A DNA stretch of 21,614 nt from a virus. Shown here one piece after another: positions 13,647 to 19,331 of this stretch; position 1 is the first letter of the stretch, and each line of letters begins with the position of its first letter. The stretch covers positions 1-21,614 of IMG/VR virus record IMGVR_UViG_3300012920_000331; one strand, given 5' to 3'. Position numbers and translations under genes: made by a program. Below the pieces are notes generated by a model, which saw nothing but the letters and a program-made list of their open reading frames with translations, did not search any database and was not told where the DNA came from.

Positions 13647-14374
13647 GTGAAATAAATGTCTATCCTAGACACAAACTTGTAGAAAATTTATTAGAACTTT
13701 ATCCACCACAGCCAATAAATAGATTTCTTCCTGATTGGTATAAAAAACAAAAAGTAAATAATAAAGAAGATTTTTATTTTAAAGATAAAGCTATTCAAGC
13801 AAAAAGATGTCCTGCAATAATTGAAGAAGTTACACGGGGTATAGTAATACCAAGTTGGACAGATTTTTTTATATATAAGAAAGGCGATGTAATTAATTGG
13901 GTTGCAGAAGTCGGACGCCGTCCTGAATTAGATCATATAAAATGGATAACAGAGCAGGGCGAAGATCAAATTGAACACATGAAATTAAATGGAATTAACA
14001 GCTATGGTATTTTAAAACTAACTTCCCCTTATTTATTTAAAGCGCCTAAAGGTTATGGAATACACTTTAAAGACCCTTTTTACCACCATAGAAGAAATAT
14101 TAGATTGTTAAGTGGATATGTTGAAAGCGATATTTGGTATGAAACAAATTTTCCTTTTGAGTTTTATAAAGATATTAATGTAACTGAAGAAGAAAGTTTA
14201 GTGATCAAAGCAGGCGATCCATTAATAGTCATGGAATTATATAAAAAAGATCAAAAGCATGAAGTCAAAGTAAATAAATACGATGAAGAATTTATAGATC
14301 TACATACTAAACAAGCACAACACTTATATTCTATGAGTGAAGATTGGAATAGATATACTAAATTTTATAAATAA
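13643..14374 (+). CDS. LPDWYK-family protein 2 (diverged paralogue)
   Basis: 243 residues. It begins inside the stop of the previous gene (ATGA) and repeats its plan: LPDWYKK at 29-35, PKGYGIHF at 135-142, GYVESD at 158-163, then GDPLIVMELY at 191-200, with a longer, Lys-rich C-terminus. Overall identity is low, so the duplication is old. In this copy the first Asp of the G-ID-D motif is Glu and the IAQ motif is lost, so it is even less likely to be an enzyme. The pair may act as a complex; placement behind the fibre genes suggests a structural or host-interaction role, as an inference. It ends 30 bases before the 14405 gene. Confidence 0.65.
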   Translation: MSEINVYPRHKLVENLLELYPPQPINRFLPDWYKKQKVNNKEDFYFKDKAIQAKRCPAIIEEVTRGIVIPSWTDFFIYKKGDVINWVAEVGRRPELDHIKWITEQGEDQIEHMKLNGINSYGILKLTSPYLFKAPKGYGIHFKDPFYHHRRNIRLLSGYVESDIWYETNFPFEFYKDINVTEEESLVIKAGDPLIVMELYKKDQKHEVKVNKYDEEFIDLHTKQAQHLYSMSEDWNRYTKFYK

Positions 14375-14388
14375 AATTACTTATTTTT

Positions 14389-14397
14389 TGATATAAT
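14389..14397 (+). promoter_or_regulatory. Extended -10 promoter, likely leaderless
   Basis: TG-A-TATAAT is a perfect extended -10 element; seven bases separate it from the ATG at 14405, and there is no ribosome site between. The start point predicted from the -10 is at or within one base of the ATG. No good -35 is seen, as usual for extended -10 promoters. It would drive the lysis block separately from the fibre genes. Confidence 0.6.
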
Positions 14398-14404
14398 CAA
14401 CTTT

Positions 14405-14995
14405 ATGAAACTACAACTAATTAGAACTCAATTTGGGAAAGACGCTGTCAATGGTATGTTATTTGTGGACGGTGTATTCGAGTGCTATACCCTAGAAGAT
14501 GAGTATAGGGATATTAAGATAGCAGGCGAAACATGTATTCCCGAAGGCACATATCCTATTGAATATCGTAATGAAGGTGGCTTTTTCAATCGTTATACAA
14601 AGAAATTTCCTACGATCCATAAGGGACGCGGTATGCTCGAAATAAAACAGATCCCGAACTTTAAATGGGTGCTTTTTCACTTAGGGAATACTGACGAAAA
14701 TACGGCAGGTTGCGTTCTAGTAGGATCTACTCAACAGGATCTAGATGTTTCTAAAGACGGATTTATAGGAAATAGCAAGCTAGCTTATACAAACTTCTAT
14801 CCAAAAGTCGCAGACGCTTTAGATCGTGGCGAAAAAGTTACATTAGAGATCACTAAAGTAAACTTAGGATCAGAAGTAACTAACGCTAGTCCACCTGATA
14901 TGATCCACCCAAACAATATAAAAGACGATTTATCAGAGATTAAAGGATTGATCAGGATCCTTAATGCTAAACTAGAAGGAAAGAACATAACCTAG
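14405..14995 (+). CDS. DUF5675-like protein, probable lysis-associated
   Basis: 196 residues. The first 150 resemble DUF5675, a family found in phage lysis regions: LIRTQFGKDAVNG, then CYTLEDE, IPEGTYPIEYRN, and FHLGNTDENTAGCVLVG (His92, Asn95, Cys103). The His-x-Gly-Asn...Gly-Cys pattern is reminiscent of peptidoglycan-acting cysteine enzymes (L,D-transpeptidase-like), but activity is unproven for the family. A C-terminal helix (DDLSEIKGLIRILNAKLEG) follows a Pro-rich linker. It precedes a zinc ribbon and a holin-like gene, which supports a role in lysis. Likely leaderless; see 14389. Confidence 0.72.
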   Translation: MKLQLIRTQFGKDAVNGMLFVDGVFECYTLEDEYRDIKIAGETCIPEGTYPIEYRNEGGFFNRYTKKFPTIHKGRGMLEIKQIPNFKWVLFHLGNTDENTAGCVLVGSTQQDLDVSKDGFIGNSKLAYTNFYPKVADALDRGEKVTLEITKVNLGSEVTNASPPDMIHPNNIKDDLSEIKGLIRILNAKLEGKNIT

Positions 14996-15009
14996 AAAGG
15001 TTTATCACT

Positions 15010-15132
15010 ATGGGTATTAACTGCCCAAGCTGTAATATATCTTTAGTTTATGTTAAAGGTGCTTGGAAATGTCTTCAACAAAAGTGCAAACACTTTAACA
15101 AAAGACAATTCGGAAAGGTAGAAGAAGAATAA
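15010..15132 (+). CDS. 40-residue zinc-ribbon protein
   Basis: MGINCPSCNISLVYVKG..., with CPSC at 5-8 and Cys21/Cys26 after a 12-residue gap: two Cys pairs suitable for one zinc. A GAAAGG site stands upstream and the stop overlaps the holin-like start (TAATG). Similar micro zinc ribbons occur throughout the window. Function unknown; a DNA- or RNA-binding or folding module is possible. Confidence 0.65.
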   Translation: MGINCPSCNISLVYVKGAWKCLQQKCKHFNKRQFGKVEEE

Positions 15133-15350
15133 TGGCTAAAAAAGATTGGAAAGCATATTGGAAGTTTATGATCGTAAAGGCTTTACGAACAGGCTTGCAA
15201 TCAGCAATCGGCGTTTATCTTAGTGCGCAGACAGGAATTATTGACGCGGACTTAGTACAAGTATTGGGGGTAAGTTTCGCTACAAGTGCGCTTACTGTAC
15301 TTCAACACGCTTTAGAGCAGTATAAGCCTGCACAAACTTTCGACGCATAA
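15132..15350 (+). CDS. Holin-like small membrane protein (r1t type)
   Basis: 72 residues. A basic, aromatic start (MAKKDWKAYWKFMIVKALRTGLQ) is followed by a hydrophobic segment (SAIGVYLSAQTGI), an acidic turn (IDADLVQ) and a second hydrophobic segment (VLGVSFATSALTVLQHALEQY). This is the r1t-type holin pattern common in phages of Gram-positive hosts, where the protein opens the cytoplasmic membrane for the endolysin. Start-stop overlap with the zinc ribbon. The endolysin is not adjacent; candidates are the DUF5675-like protein and the enzyme at 20555. Confidence 0.75.
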   Translation: MAKKDWKAYWKFMIVKALRTGLQSAIGVYLSAQTGIIDADLVQVLGVSFATSALTVLQHALEQYKPAQTFDA

Positions 15351-15369
15351 TTCTTTAAACAGAATTTGA

Positions 15370-17547
15370 GTGATCTATCGGTTTAATACACTTGTTAGAT
15401 TACTTCTTGTCGTATTTTTAGTAATTCCTGTACCCGTTTTACTTGCTGAAGAAGTAACAACAACAGAAAATTTTAATAATCAACAAATAAATCAGGATAT
15501 ACAGTTCCTTTATGGATCTTCTGATACTGCTGTAACTGCGATCAATAGTGGATCATGCGGGGAAACTACGACAGCAGGATCAATATTTATTGAAGATCTT
15601 GATTGTTTTGGATCAGAATACTTTGGATCTGATCGTTATCAGCTTGGAATAAGATCAAGTACAGACGATCTAACGATCTCTTTTCCTAGTTCTGATCAGA
15701 AACAGATAAGAGAAGTAGGCTTTACTTATAATGCAAGAGAAAGCACAGGATCAGGCACGGTATATTATGACAATGGATCTTCGGCTACTTTTACTTTAAT
15801 AAATACTTGGGATCAGGCTAATAATGTTGTTGCAGATAGTACAGCTACATTAACTTTAACTGTAGAAAATACTTACATAACAGAAATAGTTATTGACGGG
15901 GCTACAGATAATCAACAAGATTGGTGGCTTATAGATGATGTTTATTATACTTATGACAATGGAACGACTACAACTACTACTTCATCGACTACAAGTAGCA
16001 CTACTAGCAGTACTACAAGTACATCTAGTACGACAACAACAACTAGCACCACGACAACGACTACTTTACCGCCTGAAACTACGACTACTACATCTACGAC
16101 GACGACTACGAGTACGACTACTACATCTACGACTACTACGACGATCCCGCCAACTACGACTACATCGACGACTACTACTACTATTCCGCCGTCAACTACG
16201 ACGACTACGATAGCCCCACCGCCACCACCTACAACTACTACGACTTTAGCCCCTGTAATAGTCAAGATTGGCGATGAAGAAGTCGAATACACACAAGATC
16301 AGATAGATCAGGGCGACGCTCAAAGAGATCAGGAAAGACAAAAAAACGAAGAAGAGTACGGCTGTTATTTAACTGACGCCCAAATTTTGCGCGGGGATTG
16401 TGATATTGAAGAAGAAGAGATCATAGAAGAAGAGATTATAGAAGAAGAGATCATAATAATTGAAGATCTTACTGATGAAGAGATAGAAGAATTAGATCTA
16501 AAAGCTGAAGAAGATCTAGAAGATCTAGAAATAATAGAAGAAGAGATCATAGAAGTTGAGTTTGATCCTGAACTAGATCTATCTGAGGAAGAAAAAGAAG
16601 AGATCATTAAAGTAATTGAAGAGTTAAATGAATTAGATCTAGAAGAATTTGTAATAGAAGAAGACGAATTTGATGAAATTGTGATCATAATTGAGCCTGA
16701 AGATGAAGAGATCATAGAAATAAAAGAAGAAATTATAGAGATAGAAGAAGAGATTGTAGAAGAAATACTTGAAGAGATCCTTCCTGAAGAGATCACAAAA
16801 GAAGAATTTGAAGAAATAAAAGAAAAAGAAATAGAAGATCTTACAGAAGAAGAAGTAGAACTTGTAGTAGCTGTAGTTGAAGAAGTAATTGAAGAGATCA
16901 TTGATCTAGAAGAAGTAGTAGAAGTATTAGATCAAGAAGAGTTAGAAGATCTATCAGAAGAAGAATTAATAGAATATGAAGAAGAATTAGAAGAACAGAT
17001 CGAAGAATTTGTAGAAACTCTTGATCAAGAAGAGCAGATCGAAGTCTTAGAACAGGTTTCAACTGTTGAAGTACAATCTTTAGCAGTTGCAGACAAACAA
17101 ACACAGAAAGTAGTACAAGCTGTAGTTAATAAAGTTACAGAAGTTAAAACTGTTGAAACATTATCTACAGAAGAAAAAGAAGTTGTAGCTGAAGTATTAG
17201 GCGTACAGGGTGCAGAAGATCTAGAGATCTTAGCAGAGAGCGCCGAGAAAGATGAGAATATAAGTAAAGCTGTTGAAGAATATGTTGAGAGAGCAACTTC
17301 AGAAGATAATAAAGATGTAGAAAATTTTACCGTTGCTGATGTTGTTGTAGAAATTCAAGTAGAAGAGTTTATAGCAGATCCGATCGGTGCTATTATTGAT
17401 GTAGATTTGTCTGAAATAAACATTAGAGAAATCGGATCGGACATGACGGAAGATCAGAAGGCTAAAGCTAGGGAAACTACGATCCCTGTTATTATTGCTA
17501 GTCAGATCATAAGTGCAAGTGCGATCCCTTTTAGAAGGAATTTTTAA
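15370..17547 (+). CDS. Exported protein: beta domain, Thr-rich linker, Glu/Ile-rich region
   Basis: 725 residues from a GTG start. A clear signal peptide: basic MIYRFNTLVR, hydrophobic LLLVVFLVIPVPVLL, likely cut near LLA-EE (about residue 26). Residues about 30-195 form a beta domain (ending WWLIDDVYYTYDNG, a lectin/carbohydrate-binding-like ending). Residues 198-293 are almost pure Thr/Ser/Pro, the kind of linker common in Acidimicrobiia surface proteins. Residues about 300-570 are extremely acidic, rich in EEEIIEE-type repeats, probably helical. The C-terminal 22 residues (TIPVIIASQIISASAIPF then RR) could be a membrane anchor. It lies between the holin-like gene and a two-helix membrane gene. 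No known phage function fits; a host-derived surface protein or envelope-disrupting factor is inferred. Confidence 0.75.
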   Translation: MIYRFNTLVRLLLVVFLVIPVPVLLAEEVTTTENFNNQQINQDIQFLYGSSDTAVTAINSGSCGETTTAGSIFIEDLDCFGSEYFGSDRYQLGIRSSTDDLTISFPSSDQKQIREVGFTYNARESTGSGTVYYDNGSSATFTLINTWDQANNVVADSTATLTLTVENTYITEIVIDGATDNQQDWWLIDDVYYTYDNGTTTTTTSSTTSSTTSSTTSTSSTTTTTSTTTTTTLPPETTTTTSTTTTTSTTTTSTTTTTIPPTTTTSTTTTTIPPSTTTTTIAPPPPPTTTTTLAPVIVKIGDEEVEYTQDQIDQGDAQRDQERQKNEEEYGCYLTDAQILRGDCDIEEEEIIEEEIIEEEIIIIEDLTDEEIEELDLKAEEDLEDLEIIEEEIIEVEFDPELDLSEEEKEEIIKVIEELNELDLEEFVIEEDEFDEIVIIIEPEDEEIIEIKEEIIEIEEEIVEEILEEILPEEITKEEFEEIKEKEIEDLTEEEVELVVAVVEEVIEEIIDLEEVVEVLDQEELEDLSEEELIEYEEELEEQIEEFVETLDQEEQIEVLEQVSTVEVQSLAVADKQTQKVVQAVVNKVTEVKTVETLSTEEKEVVAEVLGVQGAEDLEILAESAEKDENISKAVEEYVERATSEDNKDVENFTVADVVVEIQVEEFIADPIGAIIDVDLSEINIREIGSDMTEDQKAKARETTIPVIIASQIISASAIPFRRNF
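15961..16248 (+). repeat. Low-complexity ACN tract (Thr/Ser linker)
   Basis: About 290 bases of ACN triplets (ACT, ACG, ACA) broken by TCN and CCN, coding the Thr/Ser/Pro linker of the 15370 gene. Synonymous codons are well mixed rather than iterated, which limits slippage; this is selection for the peptide, not an expanding DNA repeat. GATC is nearly absent here because Thr/Ser/Pro codons rarely allow it. Confidence 0.85.
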
Positions 17548-17804
17548 TGAAGTTTAATTTACCTAAATTAAACGCACCGAAGTTACCTGAAATAAAGGTA
17601 CCTAAAATAAATATAATAAAAGTTTTTAAATGGCTTGGATCTTGGTTGAAAAAAATGACTAGAGAACTTGTGATCCAAACATTTACGATCTTAGGATTTT
17701 TTATTGCTTGGTTTAGCATGACAGGAAGTTCTAGATCAATAATTGGTTTAGCCATACTAGGATCATTAGTCGTATGGTTGCTAACAATAAATTTTAGAAA
17801 GTGA
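17547..17804 (+). CDS. Two-helix membrane protein with Lys-Pro repeats
   Basis: 85 residues, start overlapping the stop of the 725-residue gene (TAATG). The N-terminus is a repeated Lys/Pro motif (LPKLNAPKLPEIKVPKI). Two hydrophobic segments follow (about 45-60, TFTILGFFIAWFSM; and 64-81, IIGLAILGSLVVWLL), then a basic end (NFRK). It could be a second holin, an antiholin or a partner that keeps the exported protein at the membrane. Coupling with 15370 makes a functional link likely. Confidence 0.72.
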   Translation: MKFNLPKLNAPKLPEIKVPKINIIKVFKWLGSWLKKMTRELVIQTFTILGFFIAWFSMTGSSRSIIGLAILGSLVVWLLTINFRK

Positions 17805-17812
17805 GAATAACA

Positions 17813-17956
17813 ATGGAAAATTTTTTTATGGGTGTTGTATCTATTTATTTTATATTTAAAATAATGCTTTTTATGATCTTTAAAATAGATAAGATAGAAA
17901 GAAACATCGCTAAATTTAAAGAGTGGGATTGGATCGATAAAGATGACATCTTGTAA
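17813..17956 (+). CDS. 47-residue single-pass membrane protein
   Basis: MENFFMGVVSIYFIFKIMLF, then a cytoplasmic-type tail (KIDKIERNIAKFKEWDW). One hydrophobic helix at about 4-24. It is preceded by GTGAGAATAACA, giving only a weak ribosome site, and its end overlaps the next ORF by 14 bases. Small membrane proteins in such clusters are often holin/antiholin components; no family recognised. Confidence 0.6.
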   Translation: MENFFMGVVSIYFIFKIMLFMIFKIDKIERNIAKFKEWDWIDKDDIL

Positions 17957-18032
17957 AACTTATGTAAACGAAAACGGTACATATATTACTATATGTAACT
18001 GTAAGCATGGATATTTTAGTCATGTCGGATAA
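17943..18032 (+). CDS. 29-residue Cys/His-rich ORF overlapping both neighbours
   Basis: From ATG 17943, the product includes TICNCKHGYFSHVG, with three Cys and two His in total, suggesting metal binding. It overlaps the end of 17813 by 14 bases and the start of 18007 by up to 26 bases. Support is the overlap chain and the Cys/His pattern. Chance occurrence is possible. Confidence 0.35.
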   Translation: MTSCKTYVNENGTYITICNCKHGYFSHVG

Positions 18033-18204
18033 CGGTTACACACAAAAAGAGATGATCAATAAAGTGATGAAAGATATAGAAAAGCTATTTGAAAAGTTAG
18101 ATCAGATCCAAAAGGATCTAGCTACACGCCCAACAAGACAAGAGATCTACGGTTGGATCATAGCGGGAATATCGATTGCGACATTGATCACGGTCTTAAT
18201 GTAA
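18007..18204 (+). CDS. Coiled-coil protein with C-terminal membrane anchor
   Basis: Up to 65 residues. The ATG at 18022 (MSDNGYTQKEMI) is as credible as 18007; neither has a ribosome site. A charged coiled-coil helix (VMKDIEKLFEKLDQIQKDL) is followed by a linker and one C-terminal hydrophobic helix (WIIAGISIATLITVLM). This is the plan of XhlA-like proteins, membrane-anchored lysis partners encoded with holins. The last gene of the lysis/envelope block; an A/T hairpin follows directly. Confidence 0.65.
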   Translation: MDILVMSDNGYTQKEMINKVMKDIEKLFEKLDQIQKDLATRPTRQEIYGWIIAGISIATLITVLM

Positions 18205-18206
18205 AA

Positions 18207-18229
18207 CAAAAGTTCTAAGCGTTTTTTGG
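18207..18229 (+). terminator. Hairpin/T-tract with AGTTCTAAGC core, copy 1
   Basis: CAAAAGTTCTAAGC then GTTTTTTGG stands three bases after the stop at 18204. The 13-base core AAAAGTTCTAAGC recurs at 21027, also just after the last gene of a block and also followed by six T and GG. The outer A and T runs can pair. A terminator or block boundary is the likely role. Confidence 0.5.
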
Positions 18230-18394
18230 ACAAAAAATAGACGATTTTATTCAAAAAATAAATATTTTTTTTTCGCTTGCATTTTATTTATTTACATGTG
18301 CGTTATGATATAAAATACTCAATGTTTACAGGCTTTTCTATTTTATATGCACAGATCTTTTAATTATGTCAATCAATATAAATATTTTTTAAAT
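18230..18394. other. Non-coding AT-rich control region, left part
   Basis: No gene is seen from 18205 to 18454. The stretch is over 75% A+T by eye, with runs of A and T (for example T-runs near 18264 and A-runs near 18235). It holds an extended -10-like TG-A-TATAAA at 18306-18314 that could start a short RNA near 18321, the inverted 18-nt element, and then the palindromic promoter. A short non-coding RNA is possible but not shown. Confidence 0.4.
18318..18335 (-). repeat. 18-nt intergenic element, copy 2 (inverted)
   Basis: Reads CTCAATGTTTACAGGCTT on the + strand; its reverse complement matches AAGCCTATAAACATTGGG of the two forward copies at 16 of 18 positions. It lies about 70 bases before the palindromic promoter, as the forward copies lie 42 and 72 bases before theirs. 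Confidence 0.65.
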
Positions 18395-18423
18395 TTGTAA
18401 TAATTTAATCTAAGGTTAAGATT
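18395..18423 (+). promoter_or_regulatory. Promoter overlapping palindromic operator, copy 2
   Basis: TTGTAA (18395-18400) lies ahead of the palindrome TTAATCT-A-AGGTTAA (18405-18419, one mismatch), with TAAGAT/TATATA -10-like sequences overlapping or following. The palindrome is shared with 2317 and 21156. The gene downstream has the same GAAAGGAAACGAAATG start as the gene at 21196. Confidence 0.6.
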
Positions 18424-18454
18424 ATATATATAAGACATATTGAAAGGAAACGAA

Positions 18455-18640
18455 ATGAAACTTTATACACTAAGAAACAACAAAGGGGTAGCACACTCTT
18501 ACCATAACAATAAAAGGGACGCTATCGCAGAACTTAAAGTCTTGTTAATGTTAGAAGGATCCAAGAAAGGTCGTAAAAGAAATACAGTTATCTTTAACGA
18601 CGGTACTGTTTGGGCTATCGAAGAAAGCGTAGCAAGATAA
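18455..18640 (+). CDS. 61-residue basic protein, first gene of early-type unit
   Basis: Start at ATG 18455 behind GAAAGGAAAC; the upstream TTG at 18440 would run through the ribosome site. The product (MKLYTLRNNKGVAHSYHNNK, then DAIAELKVLLMLEGSKKGRK and VIFNDGTVWAIEESV) looks like a small alpha/beta protein with a basic helix. No family recognised. The stop overlaps the next ATG (TAATG). A first gene behind a shared regulated promoter may be an early host-takeover protein, as inference. Confidence 0.72.
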   Translation: MKLYTLRNNKGVAHSYHNNKRDAIAELKVLLMLEGSKKGRKRNTVIFNDGTVWAIEESVAR

Positions 18641-18771
18641 TGAAAGCTAAATCATTTGACGGATATACTTACTGCACTAATTGTAAGGTTAGAAAATTAA
18701 GTCAATGGACATTAAAAGATAACTCACATTATATCTTCTGTCAGAATTGCGGGAAAAGTGCGCGTCGCTAA
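18640..18771 (+). CDS. 43-residue zinc-ribbon protein
   Basis: MKAKSFDGYTYCTNCKVRKL, then FCQNCGKSARR: the pairs CTNC (12-15) and CQNC (34-37) form a standard zinc-ribbon with an 18-residue loop. Coupled to the genes on both sides (TAATG at the start, 14-base overlap at the end). Small zinc ribbons in phage early regions often bind nucleic acid or RNA polymerase; no specific target can be named. Confidence 0.68.
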   Translation: MKAKSFDGYTYCTNCKVRKLSQWTLKDNSHYIFCQNCGKSARR

Positions 18772-19009
18772 AACAAAGTTTCACGGGGATTATGACAATC
18801 AGCGTAATCGTTTAAGGAAGTTTCACATCTTAGATCAGGATCTTTCTTACTGCGGAAAGTATCTTGATCCTTATGATCTCAAAGACGGATCAGTAATATT
18901 TTCAAAAAGATTTTATAGAAATGGTAAATGGAAAAAGGATCATGTCTGCGGATCCTGTCTTAGATCTTATATCAATGTAGGTTTTAACGATCTTGAAATA
19001 TTATCTTAG
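18758..19009 (+). CDS. 83-residue Cys-containing protein (HNH-like half site or zinc finger)
   Basis: From GTG 18758, which overlaps the previous gene by 14 bases; the frame is open and continuous. The product has a Cys in LSYCGKYLD and a C-x2-C in HVCGSCLRSY (about residue 65), with a beta strand between (GSVIFSKRFYRNGKWKKD). That is a small zinc-binding fold. It does not show the DH-x-NH residues of HNH nucleases. Function unknown. Confidence 0.62.
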   Translation: MRVAKTKFHGDYDNQRNRLRKFHILDQDLSYCGKYLDPYDLKDGSVIFSKRFYRNGKWKKDHVCGSCLRSYINVGFNDLEILS

Positions 19010-19070
19010 GTAAATACTAGGATCTACGCACCTTTCTATTAAACTACGATTAAACAACAGAAGGGCTAGC

Positions 19071-19331
19071 GTGTCTAAATCTTTTGACGAATTTATTAAA
19101 GAAAATCCTAGTAGCTTGATACATCAATCTAATACTAAATACTATCTAAAAAGCGAAAAAACTTTTAAAGAGTGGAATAAAGCATTAGAACATTATGACA
19201 ATGGCTACAGAAGACAAGCCATAATAGATTGGTTAACTGCTGAAGACGGTTGCGGGTGGACTATATCAAGAAACTCTATTGAAAGGTATTTTACGCAGTA
19301 TGACAAAAAGAAAAACAAAAAAGACGATTGA
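19071..19331 (+). CDS. 86-residue helix-turn-helix-like protein
   Basis: GTG start with AGAAGGG upstream; the gap before it holds two ATTAAAC repeats 11 bases apart. The middle (YRRQAIIDWLTAEDGCGWTI, then SRNSIERYFTQYDK) has the length and spacing of a helix-turn-helix with the recognition helix at SRNSIERYF. The product ends in a basic Lys-rich tail. It overlaps the phosphoesterase gene at 19300 by 32 bases, so the two are made together. It may guide the enzyme to DNA or regulate the unit; inference. Confidence 0.65.
   Translation: MSKSFDEFIKENPSSLIHQSNTKYYLKSEKTFKEWNKALEHYDNGYRRQAIIDWLTAEDGCGWTISRNSIERYFTQYDKKKNKKDD

Noticed and set aside
15961-16248. Possible CRISPR or tandem repeat array
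   Set aside because: Repeats are triplets coding Thr/Ser with mixed synonymous codons; no fixed repeat-spacer periodicity.
15951-16901. Long antisense frames rich in Val or Ser opposite the 15370 gene
   Set aside because: They are the mirror of Thr and Glu codon runs, with no ribosome sites or homology; all other genes are on the + strand.
18230-18394. tRNA or other structured RNA gene in the AT-rich gap
   Set aside because: No cloverleaf, T-loop or CCA-like pattern could be found by eye; only AT-rich low-complexity sequence and the listed elements.
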